Made by a program: the position numbers and the translations under genes
Notes under the pieces: generated by a model
Told to the model about the DNA's origin: nothing
Database searches by the model: none
What the model saw: the letters and a program-made list of their open reading frames with translations, nothing else
In this document: in pieces, positions 16,393 through 25,152 of the stretch
Position numbering within the stretch: position 1 is the first letter of the stretch
Layout of the letters: every line of letters begins with the position of its first letter
Assembly (NCBI RefSeq): GCF_051200875.1
Contig: NZ_CP195191.1
Coordinates: 620,001-684,000 of the forward strand
Source: Pseudotabrizicola sp051200875
Lineage (GTDB): Bacteria; Pseudomonadota; Alphaproteobacteria; Rhodobacterales; Rhodobacteraceae
Length of the DNA stretch: 64,000 nt
Direction of reading: 5' to 3'

Positions 16393-17172
16393 ATGGATCT
16401 GGGGATCAGAGGCAAGCGGGCGTTGGTATGTGCAGGGTCCAAGGGGCTTGGTCGGGGCTGTGCCGAGGCTTTGGCCGAGGCTGGCGTGGATGTCGTGCTG
16501 AATGCGCGTGGGGCTGAGGTGCTGGAGGCGACAGCAGCAGAGTTGCGGGCGCGCTTTGGGGTGAAAGTCACGACTGTTGCGGCCGATGTAACCACCGAAG
16601 AAGGCCGGGCGGCTGTCTTGGCCGCGGCGGAAGGGATCGACATTCTGGTGACAAATGCAGGCGGGCCCCCGCCGGGCCTGTGGTCGGACTGGTCGCGCGA
16701 CGATTTCATCAAGGCGATTGATGCCAATATGCTGACCCCGATTGCCTTAATGCAGGCGGCGCTGCCGGGAATGATTGCCAAGGGCTGGGGACGCGTGGTC
16801 AACATCACCTCGGGGTCGGTCAAGGCGCCCATTCCGCAGCTTGGCCTTTCCAATACGGCGCGCACGGGTCTGACGGGCTTTGTCGCAGGGACGGCGCGGC
16901 AAGTGGCCAGGCATGGTGTCACGATCAACAACCTGCTGCCGGGGATTCACGACACTGACCGTGCCGTTGCGTTGGATACGGGCGTGACCAAGGCCGAAGG
17001 GATCAGCATGGAAGCCGCGCGCGCCAAGCGGGCAGCGACGATTCCGGCAGGGCGTTATGGCACTGCGGGCGAGTTTGGCGCGGCTTGCGCTTTTCTGTGC
17101 AGTCAGCATGCGGGCTTTATCGTCGGGCAGAATCTGCTTCTGGATGGTGGCGCGATCAACGCGACGATCTGA
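16393..17172 (+). CDS. SDR-family protein with atypical active site
   Basis: 259 aa Rossmann protein resembling 3-oxoacyl-ACP reductase. The cofactor motif is GSKGLGRG (15-22), followed by NAGGPPPG (88-95), the latter typical of the BKR-like subgroup. The expected catalytic YxxxK is replaced by LGLSN (150-154), so both Tyr and Lys are missing, while Ser140 remains. That pattern is known for this subgroup and makes classical reductase chemistry doubtful. The C-terminal DGG keeps the SDR fold signature. The next gene, an ABC ATPase, starts 60 bases later on the same strand; a functional link is not clear. Confidence 0.85.
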   Translation: MDLGIRGKRALVCAGSKGLGRGCAEALAEAGVDVVLNARGAEVLEATAAELRARFGVKVTTVAADVTTEEGRAAVLAAAEGIDILVTNAGGPPPGLWSDWSRDDFIKAIDANMLTPIALMQAALPGMIAKGWGRVVNITSGSVKAPIPQLGLSNTARTGLTGFVAGTARQVARHGVTINNLLPGIHDTDRAVALDTGVTKAEGISMEAARAKRAATIPAGRYGTAGEFGAACAFLCSQHAGFIVGQNLLLDGGAINATI

Positions 17173-17231
17173 TGGCTGGACGGGTGGCGGCTGGACTGTT
17201 AGGGGAAGCCTGAGAGAAACGCTAGGATACC

Positions 17232-18323
17232 ATGCCGCAAAGCCGCCCCCGTCTTGTTGCCGAGCATCTGAGCCGCGCTTTTGCTGGGCGCAAGGTTGTG
17301 GACGATGTCTCTTTGTCGGTTCTGCCGGGGCAGGTGACCTGTCTGTTGGGCCCGTCTGGGTGCGGGAAGTCTACGACGCTGCGGATGATCGCCGGGGTGG
17401 AACGGGCCGATCAGGGGCGTGTTCTGATTGACGGGGATGAAATGGCCGGGCCGGGGCGGCATTTGCCGCCCGAAAAGCGGTCGGTCGGGCTGATGTTTCA
17501 GGACTTTGCCCTGTTTCCACATTTGTCGGTTGAGCAGAATGTCGGCTTTGGCCTGAAGGGAGACAAGGTGGTCAAGGCGGCGCGGGTGCATGAGCTGCTG
17601 GAGCGCGTGAACCTTTCGGGCTTTGGGGCAAAACATCCACACGAGCTTTCGGGTGGGGAACAGCAGCGTGTCGCTTTGGCCCGTGCCTTGGCACCCCGGC
17701 CCAAGGTCATGTTGATGGATGAGCCGTTTTCGGGGCTGGATAACCGGTTGCGCGATGGCATTCGTGACACCACGTTGGACATTCTGAAAGAGGAAGGCAC
17801 CGCCGTGGTGCTTGTGACGCATGAGCCGGATGAGGCGATGCGGATGGCCGATGAAATTGTGCTTATGCGGGCTGGTCGCATGGTGCAGATGGGCGCGCCC
17901 TATAACGTCTATAACGCTCCGGTAGATAAGGCTGCGGCGGCTTTCTTTAGTGATATCAACGTGATCCGAGGCGTTTCTAAAGGGGCTTTGACGGAAACCC
18001 CGTTCGGGGCCTTTTTGACGCCGGGCCATCCGGATGGGGCCGAGGTGGAGATTGTGATCCGCCCGCAGCATTTGAAGATCGACTTTGACCGGGCGGGCCG
18101 TGGGCCGAACCCGACGCCGCAAGACGGCACGCCAGCGCGCGGAACGGTGACGCGGGCGCGCTATCTGGGGCGGGAAAGCCTTGTCGACTTCCGGATGGAT
18201 TTTGACGGTTCGATCCTGACGACCAGTGTGCCGGGCGTGTTCTTGCCGAAACTGGGCACGGTGTTGTGGCTGATGATCCGGCGCGACCGCTGTTTCGTCT
18301 TTCCGGCCCGCAAAGGTATTTAA
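17232..18323 (+). CDS. ABC transporter ATP-binding protein (iron/spermidine-type), orphan
   Basis: 363 aa. Walker A GPSGCGKST (40-48), Q-loop FQDFALFPH, signature LSGGEQQ (139-145), Walker B VMLMDEP (159-165) and the H-loop THEPDEAM are all intact. The C-terminal 110 residues look like the TOBE-type regulatory domain of Fe(III), molybdate or polyamine importers. No permease or binding-protein gene adjoins it: an SDR gene precedes it and a convergent regulator gene follows. It may serve transporter subunits encoded elsewhere. The substrate cannot be stated. Confidence 0.85.
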   Translation: MPQSRPRLVAEHLSRAFAGRKVVDDVSLSVLPGQVTCLLGPSGCGKSTTLRMIAGVERADQGRVLIDGDEMAGPGRHLPPEKRSVGLMFQDFALFPHLSVEQNVGFGLKGDKVVKAARVHELLERVNLSGFGAKHPHELSGGEQQRVALARALAPRPKVMLMDEPFSGLDNRLRDGIRDTTLDILKEEGTAVVLVTHEPDEAMRMADEIVLMRAGRMVQMGAPYNVYNAPVDKAAAAFFSDINVIRGVSKGALTETPFGAFLTPGHPDGAEVEIVIRPQHLKIDFDRAGRGPNPTPQDGTPARGTVTRARYLGRESLVDFRMDFDGSILTTSVPGVFLPKLGTVLWLMIRRDRCFVFPARKGI

Positions 18324-19003
18324 GGCGCGTTTTCCGCCGCCAGTCGGGCGCGATAATCCTCTAGGCGTTTGCCGTCTTCCAGCGGGAAGGTTTCTCCGGT
18401 TTCATCCAAGGCAACGATCCGGTCCACCCGGAAGGCGCGAAAGTCCTGACGGGCCTCGCACCATGCGGCAAGGGTCCAGACGCGGCCCCAGAATTCCAGT
18501 TGCAGCGGGCGGATGTCGCGATGGGTCTCGCGGCCCTCTGGGTCTATGTAGGTGATGGTCAACCGTTCATGTTGGCGGATGGCGCGGCGGATCAGAGGCA
18601 GATGCGGGGAGGCGCGTTTGGCCTCTTGGCCGGTGAAAACAAAGAGATCGTCTTCGTCGTCATCTGGCGGGGCCGGGGTGACGCTGGCGATTTTCGTCGC
18701 CAGCATCCGCGCGGCCCGGGCAAGGCCGGGATCAGCCCCTTCGGCCACCAGCCGGACACCAAGGCGCAGCGCCTCCAGTTCGGACCCGGTTAGAATCATC
18801 GGGGGCAGGGTGATCGGCGCGCGCAGGATGTAACCCACCCCGCGCTCGCCTTCGACAGGAAGGCCGCTGGCCATCAAGGTGGCCATATCGCGCCAGATGG
18901 TGCGAACCGAGACCTCAAGCTTATCCGCCATTTCGCTGGCGCGGTGCAAACGCCCGTCGCGCAGGATCTGGATCAGGTCAAACAGGCGGTCGGTGCGTCT
19001 CAT
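18320..19003 (-). CDS. YafY-family HTH regulator with WYL domain
   Basis: 227 aa from the ATG at 19001-19003, which gives the standard MRRTDRLFDLIQILR start. The N-terminal helix-turn-helix covers about 1-60 (EMADKLEVSVRTIWRDMATL). A WYL effector domain follows, with YIDPEGRETHRDIRPLQLEF fitting its core, and the protein ends in a short tail. WYL regulators usually sense small ligands or nucleic acids. The gene lies 31 bases downstream of a small gene on the same strand, whose promoter region holds a perfect palindrome. It overlaps the end of the ABC ATPase gene by 4 bases, tail to tail. Confidence 0.88.
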   Translation of the reverse strand: MRRTDRLFDLIQILRDGRLHRASEMADKLEVSVRTIWRDMATLMASGLPVEGERGVGYILRAPITLPPMILTGSELEALRLGVRLVAEGADPGLARAARMLATKIASVTPAPPDDDEDDLFVFTGQEAKRASPHLPLIRRAIRQHERLTITYIDPEGRETHRDIRPLQLEFWGRVWTLAAWCEARQDFRAFRVDRIVALDETGETFPLEDGKRLEDYRARLAAENAP

Positions 19004-19034
19004 GGCGCGAAAGTGGCGGTTGTGGTGGCCGCCG

Positions 19035-19430
19035 TCAATCCATCCGCCACCGGATGACGGGGTGCCCCATGCTGACCGAACCCATGTCAATCAGCGCCAT
19101 GAAGGGCTGAAACGCGGGTTCGGCCATCATTGCCTGCGCCCCCGCCTGTGCGGCGCCCATGTCGGTCCATTCCACCAGATCGGTCCAGGTGCCATCGGGC
19201 GCGCCAACCAAACTGCGGCGCAGAAAGCCTGGCTGGCACCGCAGCGGAGCCTCTGTCGCCTTGGCGGCTGCCAGAAATGCCGTGTCAGTTGCGCCTTGCT
19301 CTAAGCGAAAGCTGACCATTTCGAGAACCGGGCTGACCATCGTATCGGCACCAGAGGCCGCACGGGCGGAATCGGCCGGGGCAAAGGGCGTGGCAAAGCC
19401 CGTCTGGGCAGGAAAAAGTATCTTCATCAT
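19035..19430 (-). CDS. Small putative dimeric alpha-beta barrel protein
   Basis: 131 aa. The segment from about residue 33 (SPVLEMVSFRLEQGATD) through PGFLRRSL, TDLVEWTDMG and AEPAFQPFMAL has the spacing of antibiotic-biosynthesis-monooxygenase or stress-responsive alpha-beta barrel proteins. The N-terminal 30 residues are variable. Two consecutive ATGs (19430, 19427) could start it. The YafY/WYL regulator gene follows 31 bases downstream, and the upstream region has a 13-bp palindrome, so it is the probable regulated partner. Substrate and reaction are unknown. Confidence 0.65.
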   Translation of the reverse strand: MMKILFPAQTGFATPFAPADSARAASGADTMVSPVLEMVSFRLEQGATDTAFLAAAKATEAPLRCQPGFLRRSLVGAPDGTWTDLVEWTDMGAAQAGAQAMMAEPAFQPFMALIDMGSVSMGHPVIRWRMD

Positions 19431-19494
19431 TCGTTATCTCCATTCTGCGGCATGAATCGCCGTGAGGGCTTTTTCGCAGAGGGCAACTGACATA

Positions 19495-19507
19495 TAGCTG
19501 TCAGCTA
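19495..19507. promoter_or_regulatory. Palindrome upstream of the YafY-linked gene
   Basis: TAGCTG-T-CAGCTA is a perfect 6-1-6 inverted repeat about 65 bases upstream of the small barrel-protein gene and about 120 bases before tatA. Its position makes it a candidate operator for the adjacent WYL-domain regulator. That role is inferred only from symmetry and location. Confidence 0.5.
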
Positions 19508-19629
19508 CATGACCGTACCGCCCGGTTTTCGGTGCCGAATTGGCCTAGGAAGCGGCAGGTTTGGCGGGTATTGGAAAGGATAAGCGGCTGACCTTCACAG
19601 GAAGGGGCGGCCCAGCAGGAGGAATTGAC

Positions 19630-19845
19630 ATGCTGAACAACATCGGCCTTCCCGGCCTTCTTCTTATCGCCGTTGTGGTGCTGGTCCTGTTCGGACGCGG
19701 CAAGATTTCGGGCCTGATGGGCGAAGTGGGCAAGGGCATCACCGCCTTCAAAAAGGGCGTGAAGGATGGCACCGAGGAAATCGAAAACGCCTCGGCCAAT
19801 GCTGCCAAGGACGTGACGCCTGAAACCGAGAAGGACAAGGCCTGA
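19630..19845 (+). CDS. tatA: Sec-independent translocase protein TatA
   Basis: 71 aa from an ATG with a strong AGGAGG seven bases upstream; the in-frame stretch before it is not needed. TatA forms the twin-arginine protein-conducting assembly in the inner membrane. The single N-terminal helix (about 6-20) ends at FGRGK, followed by the amphipathic helix GLMGEVGKGITAFKKGVKDG and an acidic tail. It is the first gene of tatABC, with a DUF815 ATPase gene cotranscribed behind. Confidence 0.95.
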   Translation: MLNNIGLPGLLLIAVVVLVLFGRGKISGLMGEVGKGITAFKKGVKDGTEEIENASANAAKDVTPETEKDKA

Positions 19846-19919
19846 TCCCAGGCCTTGACCGAACCGCCCCTGTGCAAAGGTGCCGGGGCCGTTTCCGCTA
19901 GTCCTGAACGGAGCCCACC

Positions 19920-20426
19920 ATGTTCGATCTCGGGATGTCCGAGCTTTTGGTCATCGGCGTCGTCGCGTTGATCGTGATCGGTCCGAAAGACTTGCCGCAG
20001 CTGTTCCGCAGCATGGGTAAGTTCACCGCAAAGATGCGGGCGATGGCGCGCGAATTCAGCCGCGCCATGGAGGCCGCTGCCGATGAGGCGGGCGTCAAGG
20101 ATGTGGCCAAGGATCTGAAGGATGCGACCTCGGCCAAGTCGATGGGCCTTGATAAGGTGCGCGAAGCCGCGGAAAAGTTTGAGAAATGGGATCCGATGAA
20201 GAATGCGGCCCGGCCCTCGACCCCGGCAAAACCGGCGGAATCTGCCGTTGCCGAAGAAAAGCCGCGCGGGCCGAATACTGCGGCGCTGGCCGAAAAGCAG
20301 GCGGCGCGCAAGGCTGCGGCGATGGATGCGGCTGACAAGCTGAAAAAGGCGGGCGAGACACCGGCTGATCCGGCTCCGGCGGCTGACGCTGCGCCGACCA
20401 CTCCTCCTCCGAAGGCAGAAGCCTGA
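19920..20426 (+). CDS. tatB: Sec-independent translocase protein TatB
   Basis: 168 aa. TatB joins TatC in the receptor complex for twin-arginine signals. It starts MFDLGMSELLVIGVVALIVI, with the Glu of the TM helix and the following GPKDLP hinge typical of TatB. The amphipathic helix is followed by a long Ala/Pro/Lys tail, variable in the family. The stop overlaps the tatC ATG, indicating translational coupling. Confidence 0.95.
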   Translation: MFDLGMSELLVIGVVALIVIGPKDLPQLFRSMGKFTAKMRAMAREFSRAMEAAADEAGVKDVAKDLKDATSAKSMGLDKVREAAEKFEKWDPMKNAARPSTPAKPAESAVAEEKPRGPNTAALAEKQAARKAAAMDAADKLKKAGETPADPAPAADAAPTTPPPKAEA

Positions 20427-21343
20427 TGACCAAAGACGAAATCGAAGACAGTTCCGCCCCGCTGGTCGAACATCTGGCCGAGTTGCGTAACCGGCTGATC
20501 TGGTCGGCCGTGGCCTTTATCGTGGCGATGGTTCTGTGCTTTGTGGTGGCCGACCCGATCTTGCGGTTCCTGTTGCGCCCGATCGAAGAGGCGATGCGGG
20601 CCTTGGGCAATCCCAATCCGGTGATGCAATACACGGCGCCGCAGGAATATTTCTTTACGCTGGTGCGGATTTCGATGGTGGGCGGCCTTGCGCTGTCCTT
20701 TCCAGTTATCGGCTATCAACTGTGGCGGTTCATCGCACCGGGTCTTTATCGCAGCGAAAAGGCCGCGTTTCTGCCGTTTCTGATTGCGTCGCCCGTTTTG
20801 TTCATGATCGGGGCGACCTTTTCGCATTACGTCGTGACGCCCTTGGCGATGAACTTCTTTCTGGGCTTTGCCGATGCATCTTCGGTGTTGACCGGGTTGA
20901 TCCCGGCCTTGGTGGGTGAAGTGCCAGCCGATGCGATCAGTGAGGCTGTCACCGACACGGGATCGACCAGCGAAGGCATCAGCATCGTTTTCCAAGGCAA
21001 GGTCAACGAGACGCTGGATGTGTCCTTGAAGCTGATCATCGCCTTTGGCCTTTGCTTTCAGTTGCCGGTTCTGCTGACGCTGATGGGCAAGGCAGGGTTG
21101 ATTTCGTCCAAGGGACTGGCCGGCATGCGGAAATATGCGGTGGTGATGATCCTGATCGTGGCCGCGCTGGTGACGCCACCCGATGTCATGAGCCAGATGA
21201 TCCTGTTTTTCGCGGTTTATCCGCTTTATGAGGTTTCGATCTTCCTGATCCGCCGGATCGAAACGAAGCGCGAGGCTGAATTGCGGGCTCAAGGTCTGTG
21301 GGAAGACGAGGACGACGACACGGAAGAAGAAAAGACCGCATGA
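20426..21343 (+). CDS. tatC: Sec-independent translocase protein TatC
   Basis: 305 aa with six predicted transmembrane segments. TatC is the core twin-arginine signal receptor. The N-terminal cytoplasmic HLAELRNRLIWS is the signature region containing the conserved Glu and Arg that contact RR signals. The periplasmic segment between helices 3 and 4 is longer than in E. coli, about 50 residues, and the C-terminus is an acidic tail (EDEDDDTEEE). The end overlaps the DUF815 gene by ATGA. A substrate candidate, the Tat-signal ABC binding protein, is encoded at about 54 kb. Confidence 0.95.
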   Translation: MTKDEIEDSSAPLVEHLAELRNRLIWSAVAFIVAMVLCFVVADPILRFLLRPIEEAMRALGNPNPVMQYTAPQEYFFTLVRISMVGGLALSFPVIGYQLWRFIAPGLYRSEKAAFLPFLIASPVLFMIGATFSHYVVTPLAMNFFLGFADASSVLTGLIPALVGEVPADAISEAVTDTGSTSEGISIVFQGKVNETLDVSLKLIIAFGLCFQLPVLLTLMGKAGLISSKGLAGMRKYAVVMILIVAALVTPPDVMSQMILFFAVYPLYEVSIFLIRRIETKREAELRAQGLWEDEDDDTEEEKTA

Positions 21344-22179
21344 CTGACGACGCGCTGACCCGTATTGCCGAGGCCTTGGAGCGCCTTGCCCCGGCACCCA
21401 TGCCCGCCCCTGATTTTTCATCGGCCGATGCCTTTGCGTGGCATACGTCACCCGACCGTCTGGAGCCGGTGGCGAAGGTCAGCCGCGTCGATATCAGCCT
21501 TTTGGTGGGCGTGAACCGCTCGCGCGATACGCTTTTGGAAAACACCCGCCATTTCGCCAAGGGCCTGCCTGCGAACAACGCGCTTCTTTGGGGCGCGCGC
21601 GGCATGGGCAAATCGAGCCTTGTCAAGGCGGTTCATGCCAAGATCGTCACGGAAGGCCTGCCCCTTAAGATCGTGGAATTGAGCCGAGAAGACCTGCCAT
21701 CGGTGCAGCGCCTTCTGGCCCATTTGCGGGGAACAGAGGCGCGGTTCATTCTATTTTGCGACGACCTTTCGTTTAGCCATGACGACCAGCATTACAAATC
21801 GCTGAAGGCGGTGCTGGATGGCGGGATCGAAGGGCGGCCGGAAAATGTGCTGTTCTATGCGACCAGCAACCGGCGCCATCTGATGCCGCGTGACATGATC
21901 GAGAATGAACGGTCAAGCGCGATCAACCCATCGGAAGCGGTGGAGGAAAAGGTTTCCCTGTCGGACAGGTTTGGGCTTTGGCTGGGTTTCCATCCCTGCA
22001 GTCAGGATGAGTATCTGGACATGATCCGGGGATATTGTGCAGCCTATGGCGTGGCCATCAGTGAAGACCGGCTTTGGGCCGAGGCGATCGAATGGCAGGC
22101 GACGCGTGGGGCGCGGTCTGGCCGGGTGGCCTGGCAGTTCTTCTGCGATCTTGCGGCGCGTGAAGGCGTGCGGATCTGA
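21340..22179 (+). CDS. DUF815 family P-loop ATPase
   Basis: 279 aa from the ATG that overlaps the tatC stop by 4 bases. Walker A is GARGMGKSS in the first 100 residues, followed by a Walker B-like FILFCDDLSF and the sensor stretch YATSNRRHLMP, an AAA-type arrangement. The family is widespread in proteobacteria, but its client and reaction are not established. Position directly after tatABC is probably an operon habit rather than proof of a role in export. Copy B of the dispersed element follows the stop. Confidence 0.85.
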   Translation: MTDDALTRIAEALERLAPAPMPAPDFSSADAFAWHTSPDRLEPVAKVSRVDISLLVGVNRSRDTLLENTRHFAKGLPANNALLWGARGMGKSSLVKAVHAKIVTEGLPLKIVELSREDLPSVQRLLAHLRGTEARFILFCDDLSFSHDDQHYKSLKAVLDGGIEGRPENVLFYATSNRRHLMPRDMIENERSSAINPSEAVEEKVSLSDRFGLWLGFHPCSQDEYLDMIRGYCAAYGVAISEDRLWAEAIEWQATRGARSGRVAWQFFCDLAAREGVRI

Positions 22180-22216
22180 TAAGAGAGATTGCGCCGCGTG
22201 CCGAGTCGCCGAAGGA

Positions 22217-22292
22217 AGGGGGCTCTGCCCCCTGTTCGCATTTTGGACGAGGCCAAAATGCTGACCCCCGGGATATTTAAGCCAAGATAAAG
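22217..22292 (+). repeat. Dispersed hairpin element, copy B
   Basis: GGGGGC/GCCCCC forms the first hairpin, CATTTTGG/CCAAAATG the second, then ACCCCCGGGATATTTAAGCC, diverging slightly from the other tails (CAAGATAAAG). It lies between the convergent ends of the DUF815 gene and the nlpD-like gene, where it may double as a terminator. Confidence 0.7.
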
Positions 22293-22310
22293 GCGGCGCC
22301 TTGGTGGCGA

Positions 22311-23489
22311 TTATTGCAGGAATGGCATCGGATCCGTGCTGTCGACACCACGGCGGACCTCGAAATGGAGGAAGCTAGGGGTGCCTGCACGGACCTTGGC
22401 AATGGTCTGGCCCCGGCTGACGGTGTCCCCCTTCTTGACTGTGATCGCATCGACGCCCGCATAGACGGTGAGGATGTTGCCGTCATGGCGGATCACGATG
22501 ATCGGGGTTTGTTCGGTATCCTTGGTGATGGCAGCGACCGTGCCAGCATTGGCAGCCTTGACCGCCGTGCCTGCCGGGGCTGAAATGTCAATGCCGTCAT
22601 TCTTGCCCTTGGCATAGGGGCGGATGATGGCCCCTGCGACGGGCATTTGCATCTTTGACGCGCTGGCCGAGGTCTGCTGGCTGCCGAGATTGGGGGAAGC
22701 CGGGGCCTCCTTGGGCTTTTCAGCGGCGGGGGTGGTTTTCTCAGCAGGCAGGGGTTTGGTGGCCGACGGCGGAACCGGTGTGGGCGAGCCTGCGCCGGGG
22801 GCCGAGGCCGCGGCAGCACCGACCGGGGCGGGCGCATTGGCGACCGGGATGATCAGGTACTGGCCTTCGCGCACGGCGAGATCGGTGCCAAGCCCGTTCC
22901 ATTCGCCAAGCGCCTTGGCGGAGACATTGTAGAGCCGTGCGATGGAGAAGGCGGTTTCGCCGCGACGCACCTGATGGCGGACCGGTTCCGAGGCGGTGCG
23001 GGGCGTTGTCGTGGCGGCGGGTGGTGTGGGGGTGCCTACGCGGTCAAGCGCTGTTGTCGCAATGGCCGAAACATCGACCGCGCCCGGTGCCGCGCCTATG
23101 GTTGCGCCGGTTGCTGGAAGACCCTGAACCCGACCACCATCTTCGATCCGGCGGGGGAGAGCGAGGATCTCGCCTTCGCGCAGCGGATCGGTTGGCATCA
23201 GCGCGTTATAGCGGGCTAGGTCGTCTGGTGTCAGGCCGATGCGGGCCGCGACCGAACCCACAGTATCGCCGCGACGGGCGACGACGACCTGATAGCCGGG
23301 GTAAGAGATGACTCCGCGGCTGTCAGGTGCAGGTCGGCGGGCGGTGGCCTGCAATGCCGCATTGCTGGTGTCGAGCGCCCCGCCGCCGCCGCGCAAATCC
23401 CAATCAAGTCCGGTTGGGGTGCAGGCGCTGAGCGCTGCAATGCTGCACACAAATCCGATTGCACGGGCGCGCGGGGTAATAGGGGTCAT
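22311..23489 (-). CDS. NlpD/EnvC-like LysM-LytM lipoprotein
   Basis: 392 aa from the ATG at 23487-23489, which gives a compact signal ending at the lipobox ALSAC (Cys23). Two LysM peptidoglycan-binding modules follow (about 66-112 and 180-226), then a Pro/Ala linker and a C-terminal M23/LytM domain (about 290-392). The catalytic signatures are altered: KNDGID replaces the usual HxGxD, and VYAGVD replaces the YxHL type, while LHFEVR remains. It is therefore likely an amidase activator rather than an endopeptidase. The order surE-pcm-nlpD-like matches the classic proteobacterial operon. Alternative: an active M23 variant, less likely. Confidence 0.88.
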   Translation of the reverse strand: MTPITPRARAIGFVCSIAALSACTPTGLDWDLRGGGGALDTSNAALQATARRPAPDSRGVISYPGYQVVVARRGDTVGSVAARIGLTPDDLARYNALMPTDPLREGEILALPRRIEDGGRVQGLPATGATIGAAPGAVDVSAIATTALDRVGTPTPPAATTTPRTASEPVRHQVRRGETAFSIARLYNVSAKALGEWNGLGTDLAVREGQYLIIPVANAPAPVGAAAASAPGAGSPTPVPPSATKPLPAEKTTPAAEKPKEAPASPNLGSQQTSASASKMQMPVAGAIIRPYAKGKNDGIDISAPAGTAVKAANAGTVAAITKDTEQTPIIVIRHDGNILTVYAGVDAITVKKGDTVSRGQTIAKVRAGTPSFLHFEVRRGVDSTDPMPFLQ

Positions 23490-23569
23490 GCTCTGCCTCT
23501 TCTTTGACTTGGGCAGTATGTTCTGCCCTTTGTTACGCCTGTTCGCCAAGGGTAAACCCTTAGCCACAT

Positions 23570-24232
23570 CTAATCACTTGCCAGCCCTTCGATCAGCGGC
23601 ACGAACCGGACCGGGCGCAGCTCTTCGTATTCGAAACCACGCTCGGTGCGGGTGACCTTGATCAGGCTTTGCACCGTATCGGACTGACCGACCGGCACAA
23701 CCATGATACCGCCAAGTTTCAGTTGCGCCAATAGGGGGCCGGGCGGGTCTTCGGCGGCGGCGGTCACAATGATACGATCAAAGGGGGCCTGTTCCGGCAA
23801 GCCAAAACTGCCATCGGCCGAAAATGCCGTGATATTCACCAAGCCAAGGTTGCGGAAAACATGCTGCGCTTCGGCCACCAGTTTGCGGTGGCGGTCGACC
23901 GTATAGACCCGGCGGCAAAGCTGGCTGAGGATGGCGGCCTGATAGCCCGAACCTGTTCCGACCTCTAGCACCGTGTCGCGCGGCTGCACGTTCAGTGCCT
24001 GTGTCATCAGCCCCACGACCGAGGGCTGGCTGATGGTCTGACCGCAGGCGATGGGAAGCGGCATGTCTTCATAGGCGCGGTCTGCAAAATGGCCGCGCAC
24101 GAACTGGCCGCGGTCGATCCGCTCCATCGCCGTCAAAACCCGGCCATCTGTCACGCCCCGAGAGCGCAGTGCATAAAGAAACCGCATCTTGCGTTCGGCG
24201 TCCGAGGTATCGGGTTCGCCTTCCCCCATCAT
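23570..24232 (-). CDS. pcm: Protein-L-isoaspartate O-methyltransferase
   Basis: 220 aa. It methylates isoaspartyl residues in damaged proteins using S-adenosylmethionine. Motif I is VLEVGTGSGYQAAIL, with the preceding GQTISQPSVVGLM typical of the family. The product is cytoplasmic. The start overlaps the surE stop by a few bases (two ATGs, 24232 and 24229), and the nlpD-like gene follows 80 bases on. Confidence 0.95.
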   Translation of the reverse strand: MMGEGEPDTSDAERKMRFLYALRSRGVTDGRVLTAMERIDRGQFVRGHFADRAYEDMPLPIACGQTISQPSVVGLMTQALNVQPRDTVLEVGTGSGYQAAILSQLCRRVYTVDRHRKLVAEAQHVFRNLGLVNITAFSADGSFGLPEQAPFDRIIVTAAAEDPPGPLLAQLKLGGIMVVPVGQSDTVQSLIKVTRTERGFEYEELRPVRFVPLIEGLASD

Positions 24233-25014
24233 GCCAGCCGCGCCTCAAGATCTGAAAGAAGATCATGGGCCGTCAGATCGGCGCGCATCGGTGTCACGCT
24301 GATATAGCCGTCAAGGTTCACCGCCGCATCTGTGCCCGGAAGGGTCGGGCGGTGCTGAGGCCCCCCTTTGACCCAAAGATAGCGCCGCCCGGTGGGGGAG
24401 AGGTTGGGTTCAACCGAAAATGACGTGTCGCGCCGAAAGCCCTGAGCGGCGACCTTGATGCCCTTGACCAGATGGGCGGCCATGGGTGGGAAGTTCACGT
24501 TGTAGAAGACGCGGTAATCGTCATTTGTCCACAGGCCTTTGTCCAAAAGGCTGCGAACAACATTGGCGCCATGGGTGGCCGAGGCCTGAAACGGCGTATC
24601 CAGATCCTCGGTGCCGCGGCCAAGGAATTGCGACATGGCAATGGCAGGAATGCCTTGCAGGGCGGCTTCCATCGCGCCGCCGATGGTGCCGGAATAAAGC
24701 GTGTTCTCTGCAGCGTTGTTGCCCCGGTTGACACCCGACAACACCAGATCGGGCTTTGCCCCGTCCAGCACGTCATAGATCCCGGCCAGCACGCAATCGG
24801 CGGGGCTGCCTTCGGCGGCGTAACGGCGCTCGGACAGGCGGGCAATCATCATCGGGTGGGAATAGCTGATGCAATGACCGACGCCCGATTGTTCAAAGGC
24901 GGGGGCCACGGTCCAGACCTCGCCGTTTGGCCCCGCGATTTCCTGGGCGATGGCGGTCAGAACCTCCAGCCCCGGAGCGTTGATGCCGTCATCATTGGTG
25001 ATCAGAATGCGCAT
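24229..25014 (-). CDS. surE: 5'/3'-nucleotidase SurE
   Basis: 261 aa from the ATG at 25012-25014, giving the canonical MRILITNDDGINAPGLEVL with the metal-binding Asp pair. LSGVNRGNNAAENTLYSGT contains the second metal and phosphate site. SurE is a metal-dependent nucleoside monophosphate phosphatase of stationary-phase survival. It heads the surE-pcm-nlpD-like operon. A longer in-frame extension upstream is not supported. Confidence 0.95.
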   Translation of the reverse strand: MRILITNDDGINAPGLEVLTAIAQEIAGPNGEVWTVAPAFEQSGVGHCISYSHPMMIARLSERRYAAEGSPADCVLAGIYDVLDGAKPDLVLSGVNRGNNAAENTLYSGTIGGAMEAALQGIPAIAMSQFLGRGTEDLDTPFQASATHGANVVRSLLDKGLWTNDDYRVFYNVNFPPMAAHLVKGIKVAAQGFRRDTSFSVEPNLSPTGRRYLWVKGGPQHRPTLPGTDAAVNLDGYISVTPMRADLTAHDLLSDLEARLA

Positions 25015-25152
25015 GAAATCGTCCCTTTCCCCTTGATTAGACGAGCAGGCCGCAAGCGGCAAGGGCGGCGCGCAAGGTTTGGTGTTCTGCCTTGACAGAG
25101 CTGAGCCAAGCCGCCTTGTCTGGGGGCTGGATACCAGCGGGAAAAGCCGACG

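Noticed and set aside
19898..21451. A 517-codon open frame on the minus strand across tatB and tatC
   Set aside because: Antisense to clear tatB and tatC; the product is His/Gln/Arg-rich and has no family signature.
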